The notes: a model not told the origin generated them from the letters alone. A DNA stretch of 64,000 nt from JBMOMT01 sp049324835 (GCA_049324835.1 JBMOMT010000045.1:1-64000); one strand, 5' to 3'. Shown: positions 19,520 to 27,594, counted from the stretch's first letter. Numbers and translations: made by a program.

Positions 19520-21592
19520 TTACAGCTTGTACCGGGCCACCAGCTCTTTCAACTGCGCCGCCAGGACGTTCATGTCCTCCGCCGCCCGCTGCGATTGCTG
19601 CGCCCCGGCCGCCGATTGCTGCGCCGCCTGGTTGATGTCTCCCATACCGATGGCGATCTGATCCAACCCCACCGTCTGTTGCTCCACACCCGCCACTATC
19701 TGCTGCGCCGCCTGCGCCGACCCTTCCACCGCCATCGCCAACTCGCGTATCGTCTCCGCCGTCCGGTTCACCATCTCTCTCCCAGCATCCACACCCTTCG
19801 TCCCTTGCTCCGTCGCCATCACCGCCAGGTTCGTCGCTTTCTGAATGTCTCCCAGAATCACCTTTACCTGCCCCGCCGCCTGCCGCGATTGCTCCGCCAA
19901 ACTCCTCACCTCGTCGGCCACCACCCGAAAACCCTTCCCCGCCTCTCCTGCCTGCGCCGCCTCTATCGCGGCGTTCAACGCCAGAATGTTCGATTGGTCG
20001 GCAATGTCCGTCACCGTGTCGATGATATCCCCAATCTGCTGCGCCTGCTCCGACAACGCCAGCACATTCTCCGCGATGCTCTCTACCTTGAGCCGAATGT
20101 CGACCATGCTCTGCTGCGTCTCGTCCGCCGCACCAGAACCCCGATGCGCCGCCCTCACGGCCTCCACCGCTGCCTCCGCCACCCCTTGCGCCCGCTGCGC
20201 CACCTGCTCCGCCGATGCCCGTATCTCTTCCACGGTGCTCGTGATCTGCGCCACCGCGCTGGCTTGCTCACGCGTGCTGCTCGCCATCTGACTCGACGAT
20301 GCCAATATCTCTGCCGTCGCCGACGTGATGTTCACCGCCCCCGCCTGCATCTGCCCCGCCATACCCGCCAATCCACCCACCATCGACCCAATACTCTCCG
20401 CCAGCAACGCATAGTCCCCCTGATACTCCCCGTCCATCCTTGCCCTCAAATCCCCTCGCGCCACCCGCAACAACACCTCCCCTGCCGCCTTCATCGGCCT
20501 CACCACCGCTTCCAACACACCGTTCACCCCTTCCACGATGCGCCGGTATTCCCCCCCAAACCGCCCCGCATCCGCACGCACATCCAGCCTGCCCGCCACT
20601 GCCGCCTCGATGAGCCCGTTCACCTCCCCAGACATCGCCTCCAGGCTCTCTTTCATCTCCACCATCGCCTGCCCCAGACTGTCTCGCCCCGACGCCAGCG
20701 GCACTTCCACCCCCAGATTCCCCCGCGCTATCTCCAACGCCGCCTCCGCTTTGGACTTGAGATACCTTTCCAAACCGCCAAAGGCTCGACCAATATCGCC
20801 CAACTCGTCCTGGCGCGCGGAAACCTCGAGCGTCTCCTCGTAATCCAGGTCCGCCATGTCCGGATCACCCAGGGTCAATTCCCTGGCACCCCGAACGATG
20901 ACATCCAGCGGTTTGCTGATAGAGCGGGCCAGGATGAACGAAAAACCGAGAGCGAGTCCGGCAATCCCCACCGCGACGAGGAGCATGGTGCGCGTCACAT
21001 CGGCGATTTCCTCTTCCACGTGATCCATATAGATGCCCGAACCGACGATCCAGCCCCATTCGGGGAGCAATTTCACGAAAGAAACTTTGGGGGCCGGCTC
21101 TTCCCCTTCCTGACCTGGCTTGGTCCAGTGATAGTCCACAAAACCCTGCCCCTCTGCCTCGCAGACCCTGACAAACTCTACGAACAGCCTTTTTCCGGTC
21201 GGATCGGCGTAATTGACGAGCCCTTTGGCGGCGTACCACTCTGGCTTGTCTTTGGCGGTATAATTGGGGTGCATGATCATTTTGGGCTCGAGATCGTTGA
21301 TCCAAAAGTAATTATCGCCCTCGTAGCGCATGATCCTGACCGCCTCCATGGCCGCGAGCCTGGCTTCCTCTTCAGACATGACGCCCTCTCTGGCCAACTG
21401 AACGTAATACTCCAGGGTGCTATAAGCCGCCAGCACCAGGTTTTCGGTGGCTTCGCGGTGATCCTCGTGCTTGGCCGCCTCAAACTGGACGAATACGTAC
21501 CCCAAAACCAGACTGAAGCACAGCGTCACCACCAATCCAAGGGAAAAAATCTTGGGCAGCAACTTGAATCTGGACAAGGTTTTGTCTAACAT
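19520..21592 (-). CDS. Methyl-accepting chemotaxis protein with sCache sensor
   Basis: 690 residues. TM helix at about 13-35, an extracellular single-Cache (sCache_2 type) domain at about 36-205 recognised by YFWINDLEPKMIMHPN and LPEWGWIVGSGIY, then a second TM helix (about 207-229) and HAMP-type linkers that appear repeated before the long signalling coiled coil. The tip motif includes ILALNAAIEAAQAGEAGKGF and VVADEVRSLAEQS. sCache_2 domains often bind small carboxylates, though the ligand cannot be read here. There is no C-terminal NWETF-type tether for CheR. It is the only receptor in the cluster. Confidence 0.95.
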   Translation of the reverse strand: MLDKTLSRFKLLPKIFSLGLVVTLCFSLVLGYVFVQFEAAKHEDHREATENLVLAAYSTLEYYVQLAREGVMSEEEARLAAMEAVRIMRYEGDNYFWINDLEPKMIMHPNYTAKDKPEWYAAKGLVNYADPTGKRLFVEFVRVCEAEGQGFVDYHWTKPGQEGEEPAPKVSFVKLLPEWGWIVGSGIYMDHVEEEIADVTRTMLLVAVGIAGLALGFSFILARSISKPLDVIVRGARELTLGDPDMADLDYEETLEVSARQDELGDIGRAFGGLERYLKSKAEAALEIARGNLGVEVPLASGRDSLGQAMVEMKESLEAMSGEVNGLIEAAVAGRLDVRADAGRFGGEYRRIVEGVNGVLEAVVRPMKAAGEVLLRVARGDLRARMDGEYQGDYALLAESIGSMVGGLAGMAGQMQAGAVNITSATAEILASSSQMASSTREQASAVAQITSTVEEIRASAEQVAQRAQGVAEAAVEAVRAAHRGSGAADETQQSMVDIRLKVESIAENVLALSEQAQQIGDIIDTVTDIADQSNILALNAAIEAAQAGEAGKGFRVVADEVRSLAEQSRQAAGQVKVILGDIQKATNLAVMATEQGTKGVDAGREMVNRTAETIRELAMAVEGSAQAAQQIVAGVEQQTVGLDQIAIGMGDINQAAQQSAAGAQQSQRAAEDMNVLAAQLKELVARYKL

Positions 21593-21622
21593 GGCTCGTT
21601 CCTTTCCACGACCCCTATCTGA

Positions 21623-22297
21623 TCAGGAGACCTCTTCGTGAACGATGATCCGCTCGTCGCGCAAGAGCGCCTCCAGATTGAGGATACTCAGCATCTCGCG
21701 GGTGACGCCCCGCACGTATTCTTCCCTGATACTGCCGCGGTTGGCCAGTGGAGGTCTGATCTCGGCCAGAGGGACGTTGATCTCACCCAAAACGTCATCG
21801 GCCAGGATGCCCACTTCCAGATCAGCGGCATCGACCAGGATCACTTTGGCCCATTCGGTGATCGCCTGATCGGACACACCCAAAAAGCTGCGGACATCGA
21901 TCACCGAATAGATAGCGCCGCGAATGTTGACGACGCCCACCACAAACCTGGGTGTACATGGCACGGGGCTCACGTTGCGCAGCGGCTGCACCTCTCGCAC
22001 GTGATCGGTAGTGATGCCATAGGTCTCGTCGGCCAGAGAAAAAACCACCACCTGCATCGTATCGCCCACAGACATTTCTTCCACGCTGGCCAGCGCCCGG
22101 GCGCGCTCCTCCAGGATGGCCTGCACCTTTTGCGGCGACAGGTTCTCCTGCGCAGGGGTGCTAAAGAGGTCTTCCAACAACGGGCTACCCTCTCTGGCAA
22201 CGCCGCTCTCGGCGATATTCCGTGGCTCGTTCTTTTGACCGGCCAACCTGCCCCACTGGCTCTGCATTTTTTGCCTCATCATGGCCTCTTGCTCCAT
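21623..22297 (-). CDS. cheW: CheW coupling protein with N-terminal extension
   Basis: 224 residues; a CheW fold starts near residue 80 (MQVVVFSLADETYGI) and has GVVNIRGAIYSVIDVR, which is characteristic. The first about 75 residues are an extra helical, charged segment not found in ordinary CheW. It links receptor tips to CheA. The start is 3 nt after the cheR stop, so the two are coupled. It lacks the receiver that would make it a CheV. Confidence 0.9.
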   Translation of the reverse strand: MEQEAMMRQKMQSQWGRLAGQKNEPRNIAESGVAREGSPLLEDLFSTPAQENLSPQKVQAILEERARALASVEEMSVGDTMQVVVFSLADETYGITTDHVREVQPLRNVSPVPCTPRFVVGVVNIRGAIYSVIDVRSFLGVSDQAITEWAKVILVDAADLEVGILADDVLGEINVPLAEIRPPLANRGSIREEYVRGVTREMLSILNLEALLRDERIIVHEEVS

Positions 22298-22300
22298 GCC

Positions 22301-23794
22301 TCACGCTCCAAGCGCCGCTTCGACTTGGGCCAATAAACGCCCCACCACCAGCCCATCGCCGCCGGAGATCGGCTCTTCCGGCGGCCTGCCCACCAACAGA
22401 CGCCGCACGTTTTGCAGCGACCGCCGGGCCATCTCTTCTTTGCCCTGCTGGCGATGGATATTGGCCAGGGCATAATGGCCCAGGATGAACAAGGGGTCGA
22501 GATACAGTGTCTTTTTCACCAGGCTGACCGCCTCGTCCAGGTTTTCGCGCTCCCAGGCGATCATGGCCAGCGTAAAATAGGGTTCTGGGTTCAGACTATC
22601 CTTTTCGATGGCCTTTTCGCACCAGCGCTGCGCCGTCTCCCACTCGCCTTTGTCGGCATGGAGCCGGCCCAAAGCCAGATATGCCGGCGCGCACTCGGGG
22701 TCCTGCGCCACTATTTCCTGAAGCAGATTCAGAGCCGCCAGGTTTTGCCCCTGGCGTATCAGTTGTAAGGCCCTGGCACAGGCATCGTCCTTTTTTCCAT
22801 CGCCTTCCCACACCGGAACGGCGGGCGTGGCTGCCGGTTTCCTGGCCTGCGATTTCGGCGCCCAGGCATCAATCGACGGTTGCCACGAAACGGGCGCGGT
22901 CGGGATCGCCGGTTTTTCCTGCCTCCGGGATTTTTGATAAACGACCGCCCCCGGAAAGCTCTGGTGCTCAAAAACTTGATAGTTGACCATGTTGGGCTCC
23001 GAAGCGCCCGGAATGAACCAGCCGTCATCGGTCAGGCATTGGTGAAACTGCTTCACCACTCGACCGGTCACCTCCTGGCTAAAGTAGATGGTCACATTGC
23101 GGCAGAGAATCACGTCCATGGCACAGGTGTTGTTGGCAAAAGAAGGGTATTGGTCTTCCACCAGATTGAGATAATCAAACGTGACCATGGTTTTGATCTC
23201 GTCCACGATCTGGTATCGATCTTTGTCCCACCGTCGAAAATAGGTCTCCCGGATGCGCGGGTCAACGCCGCGAAACGACCAGGAACCATACAGTCCCTGG
23301 TGCGCCAGTTCCAGCGCCCGTTGATTGATATCGGTGGCCAGGATCAAAACCCGCCAGCTCTCGATGTCTGGAATGAGCTCTCGCAAGAGAATGGCGACAG
23401 AATACGGCTCTTCGCCGCTGGCGCAACCGGCGCTCCAGATACGAATCCGCCGCCCCAGATCGTATCTCTGTTTGATGATTCGTGGCAAGATGTGGTCTCG
23501 CAGCGCGTCAAAATGGCCCTTGTTACGAAAGAAATAAGTCTCCCCAACCGTCAGCACACTGATCAGTTGATCCCACTCGCGGCTGGCAGAAGGAGCGACA
23601 GAAAGCAAACGATAGTAGCTATCTGGGCTCACGCCATTCTGGACTATGGCCATGGCCTCGGCCAAACCCCTGATCAGCGCGGCTCGTTTTTCCTGAGGAA
23701 AATAGAGGCCGCTGCGCTCCTGAACCAGGTCCCGAAAGCGCTCGTAATCTTTTTGTGTTAGCGTGAATTCGTTTTCGGGCTTGCCCATTCCCAT
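22301..23794 (-). CDS. cheR: Chemotaxis methyltransferase CheR with TPR tail
   Basis: 497 residues. A CheR N-terminal helical domain, then the SAM-dependent methyltransferase domain with IWSAGCASGEEPYS (SAM-binding) and VILCRNVTIYF. The C-terminal about 150 residues form TPR units (for example PAYLALGRLHADKGEWETA). CheR methylates receptor glutamates. The TPR tail fits a receptor without the NWETF tether, since TPR-CheR proteins dock by other contacts (inference). It starts one base after the stop of the preceding cheW. Confidence 0.94.
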   Translation of the reverse strand: MGMGKPENEFTLTQKDYERFRDLVQERSGLYFPQEKRAALIRGLAEAMAIVQNGVSPDSYYRLLSVAPSASREWDQLISVLTVGETYFFRNKGHFDALRDHILPRIIKQRYDLGRRIRIWSAGCASGEEPYSVAILLRELIPDIESWRVLILATDINQRALELAHQGLYGSWSFRGVDPRIRETYFRRWDKDRYQIVDEIKTMVTFDYLNLVEDQYPSFANNTCAMDVILCRNVTIYFSQEVTGRVVKQFHQCLTDDGWFIPGASEPNMVNYQVFEHQSFPGAVVYQKSRRQEKPAIPTAPVSWQPSIDAWAPKSQARKPAATPAVPVWEGDGKKDDACARALQLIRQGQNLAALNLLQEIVAQDPECAPAYLALGRLHADKGEWETAQRWCEKAIEKDSLNPEPYFTLAMIAWERENLDEAVSLVKKTLYLDPLFILGHYALANIHRQQGKEEMARRSLQNVRRLLVGRPPEEPISGGDGLVVGRLLAQVEAALGA

Positions 23795-23795
23795 C

Positions 23796-24326
23796 TCATT
23801 CCAAACGATTTTTGTTCTCTGCCTTCAAGATAGCGTCGAGCTCTACCACCAAATGCTCCAGGCGCCGCTCTTCCTCAAAAGTGAGAATCTTTTTCAAGTC
23901 GATGATGAGCAGCAACCGATCGCTCAGCCTGCCCACGGCCTGCAGATAATTGCTCCCACCGATTCCATAGTCGATGCTGCCGACCGGAAGCACCCGCACA
24001 GCATTGACCACGTCGACGAGCAGAGCTATCGTGCGTCCTTCGGATCGCGCAATGAGCAGGTGGTTGTTCAAGCCATAAGGTTTGTGGGGCAGATCGAACC
24101 GTTTGCGCAGGCCGATGACGGGAATCACCTTCCCTCTGAGATTGAGCATACCCTCCACCACGCGGGGCGCTTGGGGCGCGCGGGTGATGGCCACCATACG
24201 CACCACCTGAACCACGTCATGGATGAGCAGCCCATACTCCTGATCGTCCAATTGAAAGGTCACTATTTGAACCTGCTCACCTGATGTTACGCCCTTTTCT
24301 CTGAACCCATTTTTGCGGGACATCAT
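23796..24326 (-). CDS. cheW: CheW-domain protein, second copy
   Basis: 176 residues with a CheW fold (VQIVTFQLDDQEYGLLIHDV, GMLNLRGKVIPVIGLR) and a C-terminal helical tail. Two ATG codons in tandem (24326, 24323) follow GAGGAG; the second has the better spacing. Having two CheW proteins with one CheA may allow different array geometries or separate receptor subsets. It begins the che block, just after the ArlF/G-like genes. Confidence 0.9.
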   Translation of the reverse strand: MMSRKNGFREKGVTSGEQVQIVTFQLDDQEYGLLIHDVVQVVRMVAITRAPQAPRVVEGMLNLRGKVIPVIGLRKRFDLPHKPYGLNNHLLIARSEGRTIALLVDVVNAVRVLPVGSIDYGIGGSNYLQAVGRLSDRLLLIIDLKKILTFEEERRLEHLVVELDAILKAENKNRLE

Positions 24327-24374
24327 CTACTCCTCAACTCACAACGGCACACGCAATGACCCACTCTGTCCGGG

Positions 24375-24893
24375 CTAATAGGTGAAAACGGTAGAAACGC
24401 CGATACCGTTGGGTGTCACCACAGTGGCCAGGTTGGTCGTGCCCGATCCCACCCAAGAGGATAGGGTCATCTGGATGACCAACTCTTCTCCGCCGTTCAA
24501 AATGTTGGGCTCGAAAAACTCGGCTGTGCCCTGGGAAGCATCCAGATAAATGCCTTTCACCGTCCACCTGTCGCCGGCCTGAGAGTAGGGCAGCCAATCC
24601 ACGTGATGCCCTCCCAGGCTGTCCTGATATTGCACGATCACATCCCAACGGTCAAAATCGGCCAGTTTGACACTGCCACTGTTCTGAAGGCCGATCTCGA
24701 CCAGCGCGCCACCGGCCAGCGTCTGCCCGCCCAGAGATAGCAGATCGGTCCTGGCCTGCTCCGTCAGACGTGCTTCGGTGTCTCGCCACGAATCGAGTGC
24801 GGCGCTCTGAACAGATAAAAAGGCGTGCGCCAGAGTGAGCACCACCAATAGTAACAACATGATGACGATGAGGCCGGTGAGTGTGGTTTCCAT
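24375..24893 (-). CDS. ArlF/ArlG-like archaellum stator protein (arlG by position)
   Basis: 172 residues: an N-terminal TM helix (GLIVIMLLLLVVLTLAHAF) with almost nothing before it, then a beta-rich external domain (LVEIGLQNSGSVKLADFDRWDVIVQY) ending in NLATVVTPNG. Archaeal ArlF and ArlG have one N-terminal TM segment and a related immunoglobulin-like domain, are about this size, and sit between arlCDE and arlH. ArlF binds the S-layer and ArlG caps a periplasmic ArlF filament. By order this would be ArlG, but sequence alone does not let me assign F or G. The TM segment has no prepilin cleavage site. It starts 11 nt after the previous gene. Confidence 0.62.
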   Translation of the reverse strand: METTLTGLIVIMLLLLVVLTLAHAFLSVQSAALDSWRDTEARLTEQARTDLLSLGGQTLAGGALVEIGLQNSGSVKLADFDRWDVIVQYQDSLGGHHVDWLPYSQAGDRWTVKGIYLDASQGTAEFFEPNILNGGEELVIQMTLSSWVGSGTTNLATVVTPNGIGVSTVFTY

Positions 24894-24904
24894 CTCTTGC
24901 TGCT

Positions 24905-25375
24905 TTAATTGCTAAAGTAATATTCGTCGGCGATGCCGTTGGGCGTGATCACTTTGACAAAGTATTGCTCACCGTCGACCAGATTATAATCCAGGTCGAT
25001 GGTGATCTTGAGGGTGGCCGTGGGTCGCCATTCCGTGTCGTTTTCCAAAAGGTAATCCCAATGAGAATCACCACTGGTATAGGGAATTCGAGCGAAATCA
25101 CCCTCAGGCCCAAAAAAGACATCACACTGCTCCGGCGGCCGGATCGATAACGCGCCCACGTTCTTGACCCACACCAGAGCCACGTCGGTATAATCGCCAG
25201 AACGGGCAGCGTGGACGATCTCGACCTGGCTCTTCATACGCTCGTCGATGCGCCGCTGCATGCTGAGCAGGGCATCGCCACCCTGGATGGCAGCCGGATA
25301 GACCACATTAAACAACATGATGGCCGTCACCACACCGGCGATGATCAGAAAGGCGGTGATGATGGTTTTATCCAA
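24905..25375 (-). CDS. ArlF/ArlG-like archaellum stator protein (arlF by position)
   Basis: 156 residues: an N-terminal TM helix (ITAFLIIAGVVTAIMLFNVVYPA), a short helix, and a beta-sandwich-like domain beginning DVALVWVKNVGALSI and ending YFVKVITPNGIADEYYF. The C-terminal V-T-P-N-G pattern is shared with the next gene, which suggests the two are paralogues. Size, topology and position just downstream of the ArlCDE gene match archaeal arlF. It overlaps the ArlCDE gene by 8 nt. In archaea these proteins form the stator outside the membrane; here the partner would be a wall or bacterial S-layer (inference). Confidence 0.62.
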   Translation of the reverse strand: MDKTIITAFLIIAGVVTAIMLFNVVYPAAIQGGDALLSMQRRIDERMKSQVEIVHAARSGDYTDVALVWVKNVGALSIRPPEQCDVFFGPEGDFARIPYTSGDSHWDYLLENDTEWRPTATLKITIDLDYNLVDGEQYFVKVITPNGIADEYYFSN

Positions 25376-25961
25376 GGTTCGCCTCCTCGATAAGAGTCAG
25401 TGCTTCTTCCACGTCTCTGCCCAGAGCCAACAGGTCATTGAGACCCAGCAGCGCGCTCAACACGTCGTTGATGGACACGGTTTCAGGCTCCGGGCCGGCG
25501 CCGCTCAGAGAGACGAGGCGCAGCAAGAGCCGCTCCGATTCTTGCGGGATCCAGCCGCCGCGGGCGCAGGCTTCGACCAGTCTGGCAGCGCGTTGCCTGC
25601 CGATGGCAACAGCGTTCTGGCTCACCCAGTCGGACATTCGCCTGGCAGAGGTCTGCTCCACCGCCTTCACGGAGCTCTCTGCGGGCGCGCTCCCCATTTC
25701 CGGGGTTTGAGATGGCACCCGCGATGCCATCTCTTCCCGTCCAGCCGCAGAGGTGGACGCCGGCCCCAAAGAGGCCCTTCTCTCGCGGATCGATTCCAGC
25801 GACTGGAGGGTGCCTTCAGAAGGCCCGTTCTCCTCCGTCCGGAGTGCGGGGTAATAGTGAACCAGAATCTGTTCCTGAATATCCAACAACGCCCTTTGGA
25901 TCTCGTTCTTGAGGATTTTGACCTCGTATTCCAGTGCTTTGACCCTTTGTTCCAAGTCCAC
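25368..25961 (-). CDS. ArlCDE-like archaellum protein (Arch_fla_DE domain)
   Basis: 197 residues: N-terminal coiled coil (EQRVKALEYEVKILKNEIQR), a low-complexity middle, and a C-terminal helical domain with SDWVSQNAVAIGRQRAARLV, ARGGWIPQESERLLLRLV and VSINDVLSALLGLNDLL. The W-(I/V)-x-x-x-x-G pattern, the G-W-I-x-x-E segment and the D-V/H-L-x-S-L-L/A block match the FlaD/FlaE domain of archaea as I know it. There ArlCDE forms the cytosolic ring that receives CheY signals through CheF. Start is GTG 25961 with GGGAGAGG 6 nt upstream. No CheF is seen in the window. Confidence 0.75.
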   Translation of the reverse strand: MDLEQRVKALEYEVKILKNEIQRALLDIQEQILVHYYPALRTEENGPSEGTLQSLESIRERRASLGPASTSAAGREEMASRVPSQTPEMGSAPAESSVKAVEQTSARRMSDWVSQNAVAIGRQRAARLVEACARGGWIPQESERLLLRLVSLSGAGPEPETVSINDVLSALLGLNDLLALGRDVEEALTLIEEANLG

Positions 25962-26008
25962 GGCGGCCTCTCCCAGGATGAAAAATCGTCAAAATGAAGG
26001 CTAAACAA

Positions 26009-26047
26009 AACTGCCCCACCGGCACGGCCAGGTGAGGTGGGGCAGTT
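26009..26047 (-). terminator. Stem-loop terminator downstream of archaellin
   Basis: A perfect 12-bp inverted repeat (26009-26020 and 26036-26047) with a 15-nt loop, followed on the minus strand by TTGTTTAG. It lies 173 nt after the archaellin stop and 48 nt before the ArlCDE start, so it could end most archaellin transcripts while allowing some readthrough into the motor genes. Confidence 0.65.
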
Positions 26048-26059
26048 GTCTCTGCTCAA

Positions 26060-26180
26060 CAAGAGCTATGAGACCGAATGATACAAATGTTGGGCTTGGC
26101 CGTGCCTGTTGGTGTGACGATCTCGGTCAAGTTCGGGGCGAGCGGTTCAACCGATTCGTTCGAGATGGTCGAACCGCTCG
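26060..26180 (-). pseudogene. Possible relic of an archaellin/ArlF-like 3' end
   Basis: On the minus strand one frame reads SNESVEPLAPNLTEIVTPTG and then about 15 residues to a stop. The NLTEIVTPTG stretch mirrors NLATVVTPNG and YFVKVITPNG at the ends of the two ArlF/G-like proteins. No start codon or upstream N-terminal TM segment is present, so if real it is the broken tail of a duplicated gene. Confidence 0.3.
26139..26180. repeat. Inverted repeat in the archaellin 3' region
   Basis: Arms 26139-26152 and 26167-26180 are 14 nt each, with one mismatch and a 14-nt loop. It sits about 40 nt past the archaellin stop. It could stabilise the archaellin mRNA 3' end; there is no T-run, so it is unlikely to be a terminator itself. 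Confidence 0.6.
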
Positions 26181-26219
26181 CTGCGGATCCGACTGCCCAG
26201 ACGCATGTCCGGAGCCTGG

Positions 26220-26792
26220 CTAGTGAAGGTCCATTATCGTGTCGATGACGGCCGGGGTGGTGCGCTGCATAACCAGCGGGCTGCCCTGGGGTGGTTTAAC
26301 CTCGATGACAAAGTCGGTGTTGGTGCTCAGCGTCATCGCGCTGGGGATGGCCACTGCGATTTCAGCCTGCTCGCGCTCTTCCAGCAGGTTATCGGTATCG
26401 GTGCGATAGGGCCACGCCAGCGTCCAGGTGACGTCCGTGCCAGAGAAGCGGTTGTCGGCATCGCGGTATTCGAGGATCAGTGGGCCGCTGGTGCTCATGT
26501 CCACCGGCAAACCACCGGCCACATTGGCCACGGTAAAGGTCACTGTCATCACTTTGGTGTTGCTGACATCGCTGGTGGCGATCAGGCTACCGCGCAGCTC
26601 CAGTGAACCCTGCACCTCTTCCAGGCCGGAATAGATCGCCTCACGGCTTTGATCGGTGGTAAAGGTACCGGCCGAAAGGATGGTGAAGGCAAACACTGAA
26701 GCGACCACGACAAAGGCGATCAAGATAATGGCCGTCTCGAGAGCCGTGATACCGCTTTCGTCCTTCATGAGTGTTTTGAACTGGTCTTTCAT
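26220..26792 (-). CDS. arlB: Archaellin (archaeal-type flagellin), major filament subunit
   Basis: 190 residues. The N-terminus is a class III prepilin signal: a charged leader, MKDQFKTLMKDESG, then ITALETAIILIAFVVVASVF. Cleavage is expected after Gly14, leaving Ile1 and Glu5 on the mature protein. The next segment (DQSREAIYSGLEEVQGSLELRGSLIATSD) is the archaellin hallmark that follows the hydrophobic helix, and a beta-rich outer domain ends in FVIEVKPPQGSPLVMQRTTP. The frame is open to 26891, but ATG 26792 has AGGAG 6 nt upstream and gives the right leader length. It is the only archaellin in the window and precedes the motor genes. Subunits should polymerise outside the cell after leader removal, by the peptidase at 3328-4011 or another. 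A plain type IV pilin is the alternative but fits less well. Confidence 0.85.
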   Translation of the reverse strand: MKDQFKTLMKDESGITALETAIILIAFVVVASVFAFTILSAGTFTTDQSREAIYSGLEEVQGSLELRGSLIATSDVSNTKVMTVTFTVANVAGGLPVDMSTSGPLILEYRDADNRFSGTDVTWTLAWPYRTDTDNLLEEREQAEIAVAIPSAMTLSTNTDFVIEVKPPQGSPLVMQRTTPAVIDTIMDLH

Positions 26793-26924
26793 TTCGTACT
26801 CCTTTTTTTGTGTTTGGTCGAGTTGAAATTGGTTAGGGTTCAACAGATCACTTACCTCAGGTTTCAAAAAGCACAACTCTCGATGATACACCTCCTTCCT
26901 GCCTACGCGCCGGTATTTTTTTAC

Positions 26925-26989
26925 ATTATAACCGGGTCAACTTCCATCGAGTTCACAAAACTGCCTGCCGACCTTCCAAAAACCTTCCA
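26925..26989 (-). promoter_or_regulatory. Archaellin promoter with three TGGAAG boxes
   Basis: Minus strand: a 19-bp element TGGAAGGTTTTTGGAAGGT (26971-26989) holding two boxes 11 bp apart, a third TGGAAG box at 26941-26946, and a -10 hexamer TATAAT at 26925-26930 exactly 10 bp after that box. There is no consensus -35, which suggests an activator is required. The same layout occurs at 27442-27505. The leader to ATG 26792 is about 125 nt. Confidence 0.65.
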
Positions 26990-27008
26990 AAACTCTCTCC
27001 ATGAGGCT

Positions 27009-27383
27009 TCAAGCCGGTTTCAGCAGCATTTCTTCCACCTGGTTGTAAAGGCCATCCAGATCAAAGGGAAAGCTCAAATGGGCAATGTGGTCACACCCTT
27101 GAAGCTCAGGCGGCGTCGAGGAGATGATCAGCAGCGGCACCCCATCGCCGTGGCCGTTCGCAGCGCTCTGCACCCAGGTTTTGATCGATTCGCTGGCGGG
27201 TGAACTCAGCGCCACAATCACCAGGTCCGGGTTGTTTGTCTCCCCGTTTTCCCGGTTTTGCGGGCTGGGGGGAAATCGAACCACCTTGAGGTTTTTGGTC
27301 TTTAGACTGAACTCGATCACCCGCAAAAGACCATAGTTATCACTCAGCACGAAAACTTTTTTTCCCATCAGTTCTGGACTCAT
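27009..27383 (-). CDS. Degenerate (pseudo-)receiver upstream of archaellin
   Basis: 124 residues with receiver-like strands (KKVFVLSDNYGLL, NPDLVIVALSSP, HLSFPFDLDGL). The phosphoacceptor position is Ala58 where PDLVLLD would carry Asp, and the Lys of the usual KPF motif is Phe. It cannot be phosphorylated in the standard way. Start ATG 27383 has GGGGTG just upstream; a second ATG at 27368 is possible. It has its own promoter of the same type as the archaellin promoter and lies between the two-component pair and the archaellin, so a regulatory role in archaellum expression is plausible (inference). Confidence 0.7.
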   Translation of the reverse strand: MSPELMGKKVFVLSDNYGLLRVIEFSLKTKNLKVVRFPPSPQNRENGETNNPDLVIVALSSPASESIKTWVQSAANGHGDGVPLLIISSTPPELQGCDHIAHLSFPFDLDGLYNQVEEMLLKPA

Positions 27384-27441
27384 CAAACACCCCGCCCATA
27401 TTGCCCATTGCGTGCCACATCCGTCACGCATTCGTGAATCC

Positions 27442-27505
27442 ATTATAACCCAACAGCCTTCCAACCACCTGACAAAAAAGGTCATCACCTTCCAAAAACC
27501 TTCCA
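27442..27505 (-). promoter_or_regulatory. Pseudo-receiver promoter with the same TGGAAG boxes
   Basis: Minus strand: the identical 19-bp element (27487-27505), a TGGAAG box at 27458-27463 and TATAAT at 27442-27447, again with exactly 10 bp between box and -10. Spacing from the 19-mer to the third box is 23 nt, against 24 nt at the archaellin promoter. Confidence 0.65.
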
Positions 27506-27514
27506 GAGGAACGA

Positions 27515-27548
27515 GTTAAAAACAAAACGCCGCGCGTTTTGCGCGGCG
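27515..27548 (-). terminator. Intrinsic terminator of the OmpR-type regulator gene
   Basis: An 8-bp GC stem (27528-27535 with 27541-27548) and 5-nt loop, followed on the minus strand by TTTTGTTTTT. It is 47 nt beyond the stop of the response regulator and upstream of the pseudo-receiver promoter, so the two-component operon is transcribed separately from the motility genes. Confidence 0.85.
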
Positions 27549-27594
27549 TCGAAAAAACGGTCTGCGTTCCGAGCTTGCGGCCCGTGGCCTGGTG

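Noticed and set aside
26793..26891. Longer archaellin beginning at GTG 26891
   Set aside because: It would put 33 extra residues before the leader, and that GTG is part of an AAGGAGGTG sequence; ATG 26792 has a proper site and leader length.
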